Source of the DNA: Lysobacterales bacterium
GTDB lineage: Bacteria; Pseudomonadota; Gammaproteobacteria; Xanthomonadales; Rhodanobacteraceae
DNA length: 32,817 bases
Direction: 5' to 3'
Assembly (NCBI GenBank): GCA_015655335.1
Contig: JAATFF010000156.1
Coordinates: forward strand, 1 to 32,817
Below are positions 1 through 7,970 of this stretch, piece by piece (the first letter of the stretch is position 1; every line of letters starts with the position of its first letter). The translations under genes were made by a program, and so were the position numbers. Below the pieces are notes generated by a model, which did not search any database, had not been told where the DNA came from, and saw only the letters and a list, made by a program, of their open reading frames with translations.

Positions 1-57
1 CAGATCAGAAAACGAGTGCAGCTCATCGATATCAAACAGAACACTTTGCAGGGACAC

Positions 58-95
58 AAAAAAATCCGGCCTTCAACACGTGAAGACCGGATTCT
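58..95 (-). terminator. Hairpin, possible terminator
   Basis: An inverted repeat pairs 63-69 with 87-93 and 71-75 with 81-85, with one C/A mismatch and a 5-base loop. Seven A residues (58-64) precede and overlap it, so it reads as a hairpin plus T-run on the minus strand. On the plus strand only ATTCTT follows. No minus-strand gene lies just to the right, so it may serve as a bidirectional terminator for a gene left of the window. Confidence 0.4.
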
Positions 96-138
96 TGGGA
101 TGCCTTGGCTACGATGCAATGCTTAAGTGAACAGCATT

Positions 139-163
139 ACCCGCTTCGGCGGGGTGTTTTTTT
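139..163 (+). terminator. Rho-independent terminator
   Basis: A GC-rich stem (139-144 with 149-155, one bulged G) closes a TTCG tetraloop and is followed by seven T residues (157-163). It most likely ends the plus-strand transcript of a gene that lies left of the window. Confidence 0.7.
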
Positions 164-206
164 ATACGTCTACGGCCATTTTGCTGCGTTGCGTCAGCGG
201 CCTTTG

Positions 207-266
207 ATGACTCGTACTAAACTTAATGGGCTAACTCACCGCCCCAGCCTCTTGCTGGGGCTTTGA
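207..266 (+). CDS. Possible Leu-rich leader peptide upstream of leucine dehydrogenase
   Basis: A 19-codon frame from ATG 207 to TGA 264-266 reads MTRTKLNGLTHRPSLLLGL. Six of the 19 residues are Leu, written with CTT, CTA, CTC, TTG, CTG and CTT, which is unusual for a GC-rich genome that should favour CTG. Its last Leu codons lie inside the hairpin at 241-261. There is no convincing ribosome binding site and the frame is also open upstream of the ATG, so this may be chance. If real, its place before leucine dehydrogenase would suggest leucine-dependent attenuation. Confidence 0.25.
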   Translation: MTRTKLNGLTHRPSLLLGL

Positions 267-270
267 GTTT
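241..270 (+). terminator. Attenuator- or terminator-like hairpin before ldh
   Basis: A perfect 8-bp stem (241-248 with 254-261) with loop CTCTT is followed by TTTGAGTTT. It lies 94 bases before the ldh start. The left arm GCCCC (241-245) could instead pair with GGGGC at 290-294, and a second small stem (275-279 with 286-290) would compete. The arrangement could therefore be an attenuator, or simply a second terminator of the upstream gene. Confidence 0.4.
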
Positions 271-354
271 CAGGCGCCAGGTCCTTGGCGGGGCCGAACG
301 CTTCCTACATAGGTTGCCAACCCCGGCACCGACATACGTGGAGTTCAAGTTCCA

Positions 355-1458
355 ATGATTTTCGAAACCATCGCCAAAACAGGCCACGAAGAAGTCGTCT
401 TCTGCCATAACAAGGACGCCGGCCTTAAGGCCATCATTGCGATCCATAACACGGTGCTGGGCCCGGCACTGGGCGGCCTGCGCATGTGGCCGTACAAGAC
501 CGAGCAGGATGCGGTGAACGACGTGCTGCGCCTGTCGCGCGGCATGACCTATAAGAACGCCGTGGCCGGCCTGAACTTGGGCGGCGGCAAGGCGGTGATC
601 ATCGGCGATCCGTCGAAGGACAAGTCCGAAGCGCTGTTCCGCGCGTTCGGCCGTTTCGTCAACTCGCTCAACGGCCGCTACATCACGGCTGAAGACGTGG
701 GCATCGACGTCAACGATATGGAATATGTGTTCCGCGAAACCGAATACGTGACCGGCGTGCATCAGGTGCACGGCGGTTCGGGCGATCCCTCGCCGTTCAC
801 CGCGTACGGCACGCTGCAGGGCCTGATGGCCGCGCTGAACTTCAAGAACGGCAACGAAGACGTGGGCAAGTACAGCTACGCCGTGCAGGGCGCCGGCCAC
901 GTGGGCAGCGAGTTCATCAAGCTGCTGCGCGAACAGGGCGCCAAGGTGTTCGTGACCGATATCAACAAAGACGCCGTGCAGCGTTGCGTGGATGAACTGG
1001 GCTGCGAAGCCGTGGGCCTGGACGAGATCTACGACGTCGACGCCGACGTGTACTCGCCCTGCGCACTGGGCGGCACGGTGAACGAGCAGACCATCGACCG
1101 CATCAAGGCAAAGATCATCTGCGGCGCGGCCAACAACCAGCTGGCCAACGATGCGATCGGCGATGAACTCGCCCGCCGCGGCGTGCTGTACGCACCGGAC
1201 TACGCGGTCAACGCCGGTGGCGTGATGAACGTGTCGCTGGAAATCGACGGTTACAACCGCGAGCGCGCCATGCGCATGATGCGCACGATCTACTACAACC
1301 TGGGCCGCATCTTCGAGATCAGCAAGACCGAGAGCGTGGCGACCTACAAGGCCGCCGACCGTCTCGCCGAGGAGCGCATCGCGTCCATCGGCAAGATCAA
1401 GCTGCCGCACATGGGCAATGGCGCGCCGCGCTTTGCCGGTCGCATGCGCGGTCAGTAA
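355..1458 (+). CDS. ldh: Leucine dehydrogenase (Glu/Leu/Phe/Val dehydrogenase family)
   Basis: This cytoplasmic NAD-dependent enzyme oxidatively deaminates leucine and other branched-chain amino acids to 2-keto acids and ammonia. The 367-residue length fits the family. The N-terminal dimerisation domain carries LGGLRMWPY and the glycine-rich AGLNLGGGKAVIIGDP with the expected catalytic lysines (Lys67 and Lys79). The C-terminal Rossmann domain has the NAD-binding VQGAGHVG at about residues 178-185. The ATG at 355 has a GGAG about 11 bases upstream. It stands alone with its own terminator, and it supplies the first step for the liu genes further right. No clear sigma70 promoter was found in 1-354. 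Confidence 0.95.
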   Translation: MIFETIAKTGHEEVVFCHNKDAGLKAIIAIHNTVLGPALGGLRMWPYKTEQDAVNDVLRLSRGMTYKNAVAGLNLGGGKAVIIGDPSKDKSEALFRAFGRFVNSLNGRYITAEDVGIDVNDMEYVFRETEYVTGVHQVHGGSGDPSPFTAYGTLQGLMAALNFKNGNEDVGKYSYAVQGAGHVGSEFIKLLREQGAKVFVTDINKDAVQRCVDELGCEAVGLDEIYDVDADVYSPCALGGTVNEQTIDRIKAKIICGAANNQLANDAIGDELARRGVLYAPDYAVNAGGVMNVSLEIDGYNRERAMRMMRTIYYNLGRIFEISKTESVATYKAADRLAEERIASIGKIKLPHMGNGAPRFAGRMRGQ

Positions 1459-1480
1459 AAACTGCACCGTTGGGTGTTGA

Positions 1481-1509
1481 AAAACGCCGGCCTTGGCCGG
1501 CGTTTTTTT
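1481..1509 (+). terminator. Strong rho-independent terminator after ldh
   Basis: A perfect 8-bp GC stem (1485-1492 with 1495-1502) with a TT loop is followed by seven T residues (1503-1509) and preceded by AAAA. It separates ldh from the pigment operon. Confidence 0.9.
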
Positions 1510-1774
1510 ATGCGGCGACCGTGCCTGGGAAACCCGAATCTGTAACAGTTCTGCTAGACTCCCGTCGCAAGAAAAAAATGCTGTAAGGCTTTGCCTGCAT
1601 TGGTAAAGCTTCAGGGGGCCCGCTCCGCGGGTTAAGGAACAAATCGAATCTCGTCACGGCCCACTGCGTCACCCGGCTGCCGTTTGTTTCGCCGTACTTC
1701 TCTACGGCGAGCTCATAGCCGATGATGGTGGTGTCCATGGGGGGACGAAGGATGGCAAGAGCAGGCTGGTGTGT
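1510..1774 (+). promoter_or_regulatory. Leader / promoter region of the aryl polyene operon
   Basis: This gene-free stretch must carry the promoter for the operon that follows. A TAGACT at 1555-1560 resembles a -10 box, but no good -35 box lies 16-18 bases upstream. A small perfect hairpin pairs 1619-1623 with 1627-1631 and is not followed by a T-run. The distance to the first gene suggests a long 5' untranslated leader. The GAAGGA at 1747-1752 is too far from the chosen start to act as its ribosome binding site. No other structure was recognised. Confidence 0.4.
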
Positions 1775-2044
1775 ATGAGCGCAACCATGGAAACCGGGAT
1801 TAGCGATGAGGACATCCTGCTCAGGCTCAAGGATGTGCTGCGCGAGACTTTTGAGATCGATCCGTCGCGAGTCAAGCCGGATACCCACCTGTTCACCGAT
1901 CTTGAACTGGACAGCATCGATGCTGTGGACCTGGCCATCCAGGTGCAGGACATGACCGGCATGCGCATCAAGCCTGAGGATTTCAAGAACGTGCGTACCG
2001 TCGGTGACGTTGTCGCCACCGTGCGCACGCTGTTGACCCGCTAA
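1775..2044 (+). CDS. Acyl carrier protein (aryl polyene biosynthesis, first ACP)
   Basis: This 89-residue acyl carrier protein would hold the aryl starter or the growing polyene chain on a phosphopantetheine arm. The attachment serine is in LELDSIDAVDLAI (Ser47), the classic DSxD context of ACPs. It heads the operon, as ACP genes often do in xanthomonadin and aryl polyene clusters (XanC is the Xanthomonas example). The start is uncertain: GTG 1769, ATG 1775 and ATG 1787 are in frame and none has a good Shine-Dalgarno sequence. The ATG at 1775 keeps the whole first helix. Confidence 0.88.
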   Translation: MSATMETGISDEDILLRLKDVLRETFEIDPSRVKPDTHLFTDLELDSIDAVDLAIQVQDMTGMRIKPEDFKNVRTVGDVVATVRTLLTR

Positions 2045-2063
2045 ATGCAGGCGGGCTGACTTC

Positions 2064-2846
2064 ATGTCGTACGCGCCTGCCTCCGCCGGGGAAAGTTTTC
2101 AGCCCTGCGCGTTGATCCCCATCTACAACCACAAGGACACCATCGCCGCCACGGTGCAGTCCCTGCGCGCGCATGGGTTGCCGATCATCATCGTGGACGA
2201 CGGTAGCAACGAAGCGACGCGTGCGGTGCTCAAAGCGCTGGCCGCCGACGAACCGACGGTTCAGCTGATACGTCTGCCGCGCAACGGCGGCAAAGGTCGC
2301 GCGCTGACGGCCGGGCTGATCGCGGCGCGCGATACCGGCTATACGCACGCGCTGCAGATCGATGCGGACGGTCAACACAATGCCGGCGATGTGCCACGTT
2401 TTCTGGCGGAAGGCCGCGCCGATCCGCAAGCCTTGATCTGCGGCCAGCCCATCTACGACGAAAGCGCGCCGCGGGCACGGATGTACGGTCGTTATGTCAC
2501 GCACGTCTGCGTTTGGCTGGAAACGCTCTCGTTCACGTTGCGCGACTCGATGTGCGGTTATCGTCTCTATCCGCTGGAGGTCACCTGCGCCGAGATCGAC
2601 CGTGCGCCGCTGCCCGCGCGCATGGATTTAGATACCGAAGTGGCGGTGCGCCTGATCTGGCGCGGTGTGCAGGTACGAAACCTGCCAACCCGCGTCATCT
2701 ACCCTGAAAACGGCCTTTCCCATTTCCGCATGCTGCACGATAACTTGCGTATTTCCGCCATGCATACACGCCTATTGTTGGGGATGTTGCCACGTGCGCC
2801 GATTCTGTTGTGGCGCAAGCATCGGAGAGCCGCATGGGTCGGTTGA
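2064..2846 (+). CDS. Family 2 glycosyltransferase (aryl polyene cluster)
   Basis: This 260-residue GT-A fold glycosyltransferase resembles dolichyl-phosphate-sugar synthases. An early CALIPIYNHKDTI strand is followed by VDDGS (44-48) and the metal-binding QIDADGQH motif near residue 100. No clear transmembrane helices are present. Aryl polyene clusters of Enterobacteria encode a glycosyltransferase fused to an acyltransferase. Here the two activities are separate genes, the acyltransferase partner probably being the one at 10168. It would add a sugar or similar linker joining the polyene to its lipid anchor; the real substrate is unknown. The gene follows the ACP by 19 bases and overlaps the next gene by 13. 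Confidence 0.88.
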   Translation: MSYAPASAGESFQPCALIPIYNHKDTIAATVQSLRAHGLPIIIVDDGSNEATRAVLKALAADEPTVQLIRLPRNGGKGRALTAGLIAARDTGYTHALQIDADGQHNAGDVPRFLAEGRADPQALICGQPIYDESAPRARMYGRYVTHVCVWLETLSFTLRDSMCGYRLYPLEVTCAEIDRAPLPARMDLDTEVAVRLIWRGVQVRNLPTRVIYPENGLSHFRMLHDNLRISAMHTRLLLGMLPRAPILLWRKHRRAAWVG

Positions 2847-3553
2847 CGGCATCGACGCAAGCCTGCCTGCATGTTGATCCTCGGCCTGCAAATCGAGAAT
2901 GGCATTCGCATTCGCTGCGCGTAATGTTTACAAACGCGCTGAGCGTTTGGCTTCTTTGCCTCGGCTTTGCCGTGCACGCGCAAGGCACATCGCCGGATCT
3001 GCTGCATACCGTTCTCGGCGAGCTTAGCCAACACAGCGCCGTGCGTGCTGCATTCACCCAGCAGCGAAAGAACCCTGCGTTAACGCAACCGCAGGACAGC
3101 AGCGGTCAGCTGTTGTTCGTGGCGGGACACGGCATGCTTTGGCAAGTGCAGCAGCCTTATCAAGACACGTTGGCGCTAACCGATAATCAGGCTACGCGTA
3201 TCGACGCCAGCGGCCACGCGCAATCCGTGCGCAATGAGCGAGGTGTCAGCCAGATATCGCAGATGCTGCAATCCATGCTTGCAGGCCAGCTTGACGCGAT
3301 GCTGCGCCAATTCAACGTCAGTGCGGAAGGCACGCCCACGCAATGGACGCTGCACTTCGCGCCCAAGCAGGCGCGCGTGGCGCAAGTGCTGCACGGCATC
3401 GAACTTGATGGCGGCCGACTTCAAAACGGCACGTTCCTGCAAGGCATTCGGATCGACATGCAGGACGGCACGCAAACCGACATCCGCATGACCGATATCC
3501 GCGATGCCGGCCCGCTGACCGCGCTCGAAAAGCACGCGCTCGGCCTGCCATGA
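2834..3553 (+). CDS. LolA-like outer-membrane lipoprotein carrier protein
   Basis: This protein is a likely periplasmic carrier of the LolA fold that would chaperone the lipid-linked pigment to the outer membrane. Evidence is a hydrophobic export segment (about residues 31-50, ending in A-x-A before QG), followed by LolA-type beta-rich sequence: the SAVRAAFTQQR segment, then GQLLFVAGHGMLWQVQQPY, corresponding to the RF-x-W region of LolA. The ATG at 2834 is chosen because GGAGAG lies 6 bases upstream and it overlaps the previous stop. This leaves an unusually long polar pre-sequence before the hydrophobic stretch. ATG 2924 gives a more ordinary short signal peptide but has no visible ribosome binding site. 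Confidence 0.8.
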   Translation: MGRLTASTQACLHVDPRPANREWHSHSLRVMFTNALSVWLLCLGFAVHAQGTSPDLLHTVLGELSQHSAVRAAFTQQRKNPALTQPQDSSGQLLFVAGHGMLWQVQQPYQDTLALTDNQATRIDASGHAQSVRNERGVSQISQMLQSMLAGQLDAMLRQFNVSAEGTPTQWTLHFAPKQARVAQVLHGIELDGGRLQNGTFLQGIRIDMQDGTQTDIRMTDIRDAGPLTALEKHALGLP

Positions 3554-5913
3554 ACTCACGAGGGCTGTGGCTGCGCGCAGGATGTTTCGCTGTGGCGACG
3601 CTGCTCATGGCCCTGCTGGGCGCTTGGCTGCTGTTCGGTCGTGATCGCTCGCCGATCCAAACCGATCTGCTGGCGATGCTGCCAGCCACCGAACGCAATC
3701 CGCTTGCCGAAGTCGCCGCGCAGCGACTTGCTCACGCCAATGGCGATCGCGTGATCCTGCTGGTAGCGAATGCCGACGACTTTCGTGCTAAGTCTGCGGC
3801 GCGCGAATTGGGCCACGCCTTGGCCAGCGACCATATCTTTGCTTCCGTAACGGCTGAACTGCCGCCGTTCGATCTGCAGCAGTTGGTAACGCCTTATCTT
3901 GCGCATCGCTTCACGCTGCTGACCGACGCCGACCGTGCGGCACTCGCCCAACCCGGATACAACCCAGCGCAGGCACTCGCGCAACGCGTGAACGAGCCTT
4001 TTGTCATGGGCATTGGAACGCGCCTGCAAGACGATCCCTTCGGCTGGCTGCAACATTGGATGGATCAGCAACCGTGGAGCCGCTCGCCACTGGTACCGGA
4101 AGACAATCTGCTGACCGCGCATCGCGACGACGGTAGCTACGTGTTGGTGACCGCCACGCTCAACGGCTCGTCGTACGACGACGCCATACAACGGCGTGCG
4201 TTGAGCGTGATTGATCAGGCCGAGCAGACGATCGAACACGATCAACCCGGCACACGCGTGCTGCGTACGGGCGCGTTGTTCTATGCCGCTGCCGCGCGTG
4301 CCGGTGCCGAACATGACGTACATATGGTCGGGCTGGTCTCGACCGTCGGCATTGCTTTGCTGTTGCTGGGCGTGTTCCGGTCGCCCGGTCCGTTGCTGCT
4401 GGCCTTTCTTTCGACTGGCATTGGTATTGTCGCCGCAACGACGGTAAGCGTACTGGTGTTCGGGCAGATCTATCTGCTTACGTTGGTGTTCGGTGCGGCG
4501 CTGCTAGGCGAAGCGGTGGACTATTCCATCCAGTATCTAAGCGCACGCGCGAACGCCGGCGCTACGTGGGAGCCACGCCGCGGCCTGCGACAGGTGCGCC
4601 CTGCACTGCTGCTGGCGTTGGGTACATCGTTGTTGGGTTATGCCTTGCTTGGCCTGGTGCCCTTCGCGGCGCTACGCCAAATGGCGTGCTTCGCGATGAC
4701 TGGCATGACCGTGGCCTGCATCAGCGTGTTCTGGCTGCTGCCCGCGCTGTTGCAACGCCCAGCCAGACCGATTTCTGCACTATCCGTTCGCTGCGCACTG
4801 ATGCTGCAAAATGCGGTTGCGCGCGTTGCATCCGGACGTAACGGAATGATGCTCGCTGCGGTGCTGCTGTTGTTGGCGCTTCCCGGCTGGTGGCAGCTGC
4901 GTCACGACGACGACGTGCATTTGCTGGTCGCACCACCGGCAACGCTGGCCGCGCAGGAAGTACAGATCCGCAATATCACCGGCCTTGGCAACGGCACGCA
5001 GTTTTATCTGGTGCAAGGCGCCGACCAAGAGCAGGTATTGCAGCGCGAGGAAGCGCTGGAGCGGCGACTGCAAGGCATGGTCGACGCAGGCCAGCTGCAG
5101 GGTTGGCTCGGTCTCGCCGGAATGGTGCCATCGTTGCAACGTCAGCACGCCAATCAAGCGCTGCTGGCCCCACTCTTTGCGCCACCCGATCGTATGCATC
5201 AGTGGCTGAGCCATGCCGGTTTTCGCGATGACGACATTGAGCGCTGGATGCAGGCATGGCCTGGCACGCCGCTTGAATTGCAGACCTGGCTCAAGAGTCC
5301 GCTCGCCACGCCTTTCCGCTATTTGTGGATAGGTGATGACGTACACGGCGGCGCAGCTTCACTTGTCTTGCCGCAAGGCGATACGTCCAGCGCACTCCTA
5401 CAAAAAGCCGCAACGGATTTGCCCGGTGTCACATTGGTCGACAAACCTGCCGGTATTTCCGATCTCTTCGGTCGCTATCGTCGCTACGCCAGCATCTGGC
5501 TGCTCGCAGCTATCGTGTTGATCGTGCCGGTGTTTGGCTGGCGCTATGGTTTGCGCGATGTGCCGCGCGTGCTCGCACCGCCGGTATTCGGCATCGGTTT
5601 TACGCTGGCGATGCTCGGTTATCTGCATCAGCCGCTGACCCTTTTTCACTGGATGGCGCTGATGCTGATACTGGGCGTGGGTGCCAACTATGCCGTATTC
5701 CTGCGCGAAGGCGAACCGCACGTCGCCCATCGCCCGGGTGCGATGTATGCCAGCGTGCTGCTTTCGGCCATTACGGCCCTGTTGTCGTTCGGCTTGCTTG
5801 CCTTGAGCTCGATGCCGGCGCTACGCGATTTCGGTCTTACGTTGCTGTTGGGCATTGGTTTTACTGCGCTGCTGGTGCCAACCAGCGTGGCGCATCGGAC
5901 AATGTCTTCATGA
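3550..5913 (+). CDS. MMPL/RND-type exporter (aryl polyene cluster)
   Basis: This 787-residue inner-membrane protein has the two-fold RND layout. It has an N-terminal helix (about 10-29), a periplasmic domain, a block of five or six helices (about 255-400), one more helix near 430-450, a second periplasmic domain, and a C-terminal block of helices (about 650-780). The first block contains GEAVDYSIQYL, matching the proton-relay helix of MMPL proteins. The matching site in the second block is GVGANYAVFL, which lacks the Asp, a difference that has been seen in this family. It would export the finished pigment lipid. The start ATGA overlaps the stop of the LolA-like gene, so the carrier and exporter are coupled. 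Confidence 0.9.
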   Translation: MNSRGLWLRAGCFAVATLLMALLGAWLLFGRDRSPIQTDLLAMLPATERNPLAEVAAQRLAHANGDRVILLVANADDFRAKSAARELGHALASDHIFASVTAELPPFDLQQLVTPYLAHRFTLLTDADRAALAQPGYNPAQALAQRVNEPFVMGIGTRLQDDPFGWLQHWMDQQPWSRSPLVPEDNLLTAHRDDGSYVLVTATLNGSSYDDAIQRRALSVIDQAEQTIEHDQPGTRVLRTGALFYAAAARAGAEHDVHMVGLVSTVGIALLLLGVFRSPGPLLLAFLSTGIGIVAATTVSVLVFGQIYLLTLVFGAALLGEAVDYSIQYLSARANAGATWEPRRGLRQVRPALLLALGTSLLGYALLGLVPFAALRQMACFAMTGMTVACISVFWLLPALLQRPARPISALSVRCALMLQNAVARVASGRNGMMLAAVLLLLALPGWWQLRHDDDVHLLVAPPATLAAQEVQIRNITGLGNGTQFYLVQGADQEQVLQREEALERRLQGMVDAGQLQGWLGLAGMVPSLQRQHANQALLAPLFAPPDRMHQWLSHAGFRDDDIERWMQAWPGTPLELQTWLKSPLATPFRYLWIGDDVHGGAASLVLPQGDTSSALLQKAATDLPGVTLVDKPAGISDLFGRYRRYASIWLLAAIVLIVPVFGWRYGLRDVPRVLAPPVFGIGFTLAMLGYLHQPLTLFHWMALMLILGVGANYAVFLREGEPHVAHRPGAMYASVLLSAITALLSFGLLALSSMPALRDFGLTLLLGIGFTALLVPTSVAHRTMSS

Positions 5914-5944
5914 TCCTTTATTACTTCGCACGGAGCACTGGTCG

Positions 5945-7168
5945 ATGAAGCGTGTCGTTATCACCGGCATGGGCGGCATTACACCACTGGGACACGATTG
6001 GTCGCAGATCGAGCCGCGCCTGCGCGACGGCCGCAACGCGGTACGCAACATGCCGGAATGGGATTTCTTCGACTCGCTCAACAGCCGCCTCGGCTGTCCC
6101 GTCGATGATTTCCAGATACCCGATTGGCCGCGCAAACATCTGCGCTCCATGGGCCGTGTGGCGCAACTGGCCGTCGCAGCCAGCGAACATGCCTTGCGCG
6201 ATGCAGGCTTGCTAGGCGATGCCACCATCGGCGATGGCCGCATGGGTGTGGCCTATGGCTCGTCGGGCGGCAGCATCGAGCCGGTGCGTGTCGTGGGCCG
6301 CATGCTGGAAACCGGCTCCATGCAAGGCGTAACCGCCACCAGTTATGTGCAGATGATGGCGCACACCACCGCCGTGAACGTTGGCGTGTTCTTTGGACTG
6401 AAGGGCCGCATCGTGCCCACCTCCAGCGCGTGCACGTCCGGCAGCCAGGCGATTGGTTACGGCTACGAAACCATCCAGCAAGGCAAGCAGAAGCTGATGC
6501 TATGCGGCGGCGCGGAGGAATTGTCCGGTCCCGGCGTGGCCGTGTTCGACACCTTGTTTGCAACCAGCACACGCAATGACGAAGCGAGCCTGACACCACG
6601 CCCCTTCGACCGCAGCCGAGACGGCCTGGTGGTAGGCGAAGGCGCCGCCACGTTAGTGCTGGAGGAATACGAGCACGCGCGCGCGCGCGGTGCGCGAATC
6701 TATGCGGAAGTCGTCGGTTTCGGCTGCAACTCCGATGGCAATCACATCACTCAGCCAACCAGCGAAACGATGGCTACGGCAATGCAACTAGCGTTGCAGG
6801 ATGCAGGCGTATCGGCCGATGCGATTGCTTATGTGAGCGCACACGGTACCGCGACCGACCGTGGCGACTTGGCGGAAAGCCACGCCACCGCCAATGTGCT
6901 GGGTTCGCGTGTGCCCATCAGCTCCATGAAAAGCTACGTCGGCCATACGCTGGGCGCCTGCGGCGCGCTCGAATCGTGGTGGGCGATACAAATGATGCGC
7001 GGCGGCTGGTTCGCGCCGACCATCAACCTCAGCGAGCCTGATCCGGCCTGCGCCGAACTTGATTACATTGTCGGCGCAGGTCGGGCGATTAGCGCGGGCT
7101 ATGTCATGAACAACAACTTTGCCTTCGGTGGCATCAACACGTCGTTGATCTTCAAGGCCTGGGACTGA
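5945..7168 (+). CDS. Beta-ketoacyl-ACP synthase (FabF-like; aryl polyene chain elongation)
   Basis: This 407-residue type II ketosynthase condenses malonyl-ACP with the growing acyl chain. The catalytic triad is complete: Cys163 in SSACTSGSQA, His300 in VSAHGTATDRGD and His334 in KSYVGHTLGACG, with the supporting Lys329. It starts MKRVVITGMGGITPLG, as FabF proteins do. ATG 5945 has GGAG about 9 bases upstream; the frame is open further upstream, but that part reads into the exporter gene and looks unrelated. It follows the exporter by 31 bases, one of the larger gaps in the operon. Confidence 0.93.
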   Translation: MKRVVITGMGGITPLGHDWSQIEPRLRDGRNAVRNMPEWDFFDSLNSRLGCPVDDFQIPDWPRKHLRSMGRVAQLAVAASEHALRDAGLLGDATIGDGRMGVAYGSSGGSIEPVRVVGRMLETGSMQGVTATSYVQMMAHTTAVNVGVFFGLKGRIVPTSSACTSGSQAIGYGYETIQQGKQKLMLCGGAEELSGPGVAVFDTLFATSTRNDEASLTPRPFDRSRDGLVVGEGAATLVLEEYEHARARGARIYAEVVGFGCNSDGNHITQPTSETMATAMQLALQDAGVSADAIAYVSAHGTATDRGDLAESHATANVLGSRVPISSMKSYVGHTLGACGALESWWAIQMMRGGWFAPTINLSEPDPACAELDYIVGAGRAISAGYVMNNNFAFGGINTSLIFKAWD

Positions 7169-7223
7169 TGTGCCATCCCTCGATGCCAATGCAAATTACA
7201 CTGCTTCGACAAGGAGCCATCGC

Positions 7224-7970
7224 ATGATGGATTTCCACATCGAACAGTGGCGCGCGTGGGCGCCGGGGCTGGACAGCGACGACGCGTGGCAGGCGTGGGC
7301 AACGCATCCGATCATCGTACCGGAGGGTGACGCGCAACCTTCTTGCGATTTCCTATCCGCCATGCAACGTCGCAGGCTCAGCCGGCTTGCGCGCATGACA
7401 CTGCACGTGGCATGGCCGCTGTGCGGCGAAGACGAACAGTTGCCGCTGGTGTTCGCATCGCGTCACGGCGAGACGCCACGCACTTTTGCGTTACTCAGCG
7501 AGGCGGCAGACGGACAGCCGTTGTCTCCCACTCAATTTGGCCTGTCGGTGCACAACGCGATTGCCGGCCAATGGTCGATTCTGCGCGGGCAGCGCGGCGA
7601 ATCCGTCGCCATCGCCGGCGAAGCCGACACGTTCGAGCACGCCATGGTGGAAGCGGCCGCGTTGCTGAGCGAAGGCGCACCGGCGGTATTGGTCGTGATC
7701 GCCGAAGAACGTCCGCCTGCTGCGTATGACGACTGGATCGACGATGTGCCGTTTTCGTATGCTCTGGCCTTGAGAGTAAGGGGAAGCGATATGGCCGACC
7801 ATGCGCAAGCCGGCGAGCGCTGGCAGCTACGCCTGGAGAACGGCCGCGACCATTCCGCAGACCGCACGTGGCCGCATGCGCTCGATTTCGTGCAGGCGTT
7901 GTATCGTCGGAAAGACACACTGGAACACCCATGGAAGACACGTCGATGGATTTGGCAGCGAGTTCCGTAA
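7224..7970 (+). CDS. Ketosynthase-like chain-length-factor protein (catalytic Cys absent)
   Basis: This 248-residue protein corresponds to the short beta-ketoacyl synthase N-terminal-like family (Ketoacyl-synt_2) found in aryl polyene clusters. It keeps family features such as FLSAMQRRRLSRLARM and FGLSVHNAIAGQ. Where an active ketosynthase has the nucleophile in TACxSG, it has AIAGEADTF, with Gly132 in the cysteine position. It also lacks the two His motifs of the C-terminal half. It therefore cannot condense by itself and probably pairs with one of the ketosynthases as a chain-length factor. An ideal AAGGAG (7211-7216) sets the start at 7224. It overlaps the next gene by 40 bases. Confidence 0.8.
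   Translation: MMDFHIEQWRAWAPGLDSDDAWQAWATHPIIVPEGDAQPSCDFLSAMQRRRLSRLARMTLHVAWPLCGEDEQLPLVFASRHGETPRTFALLSEAADGQPLSPTQFGLSVHNAIAGQWSILRGQRGESVAIAGEADTFEHAMVEAAALLSEGAPAVLVVIAEERPPAAYDDWIDDVPFSYALALRVRGSDMADHAQAGERWQLRLENGRDHSADRTWPHALDFVQALYRRKDTLEHPWKTRRWIWQRVP

Noticed and set aside
223-1467. Long minus-strand open frame (about 414 codons) opposite leucine dehydrogenase
   Set aside because: Lies almost exactly antisense to a clear gene; its protein is rich in Ala, His, Val and Arg with no recognisable domain, as expected for a high-GC shadow frame.
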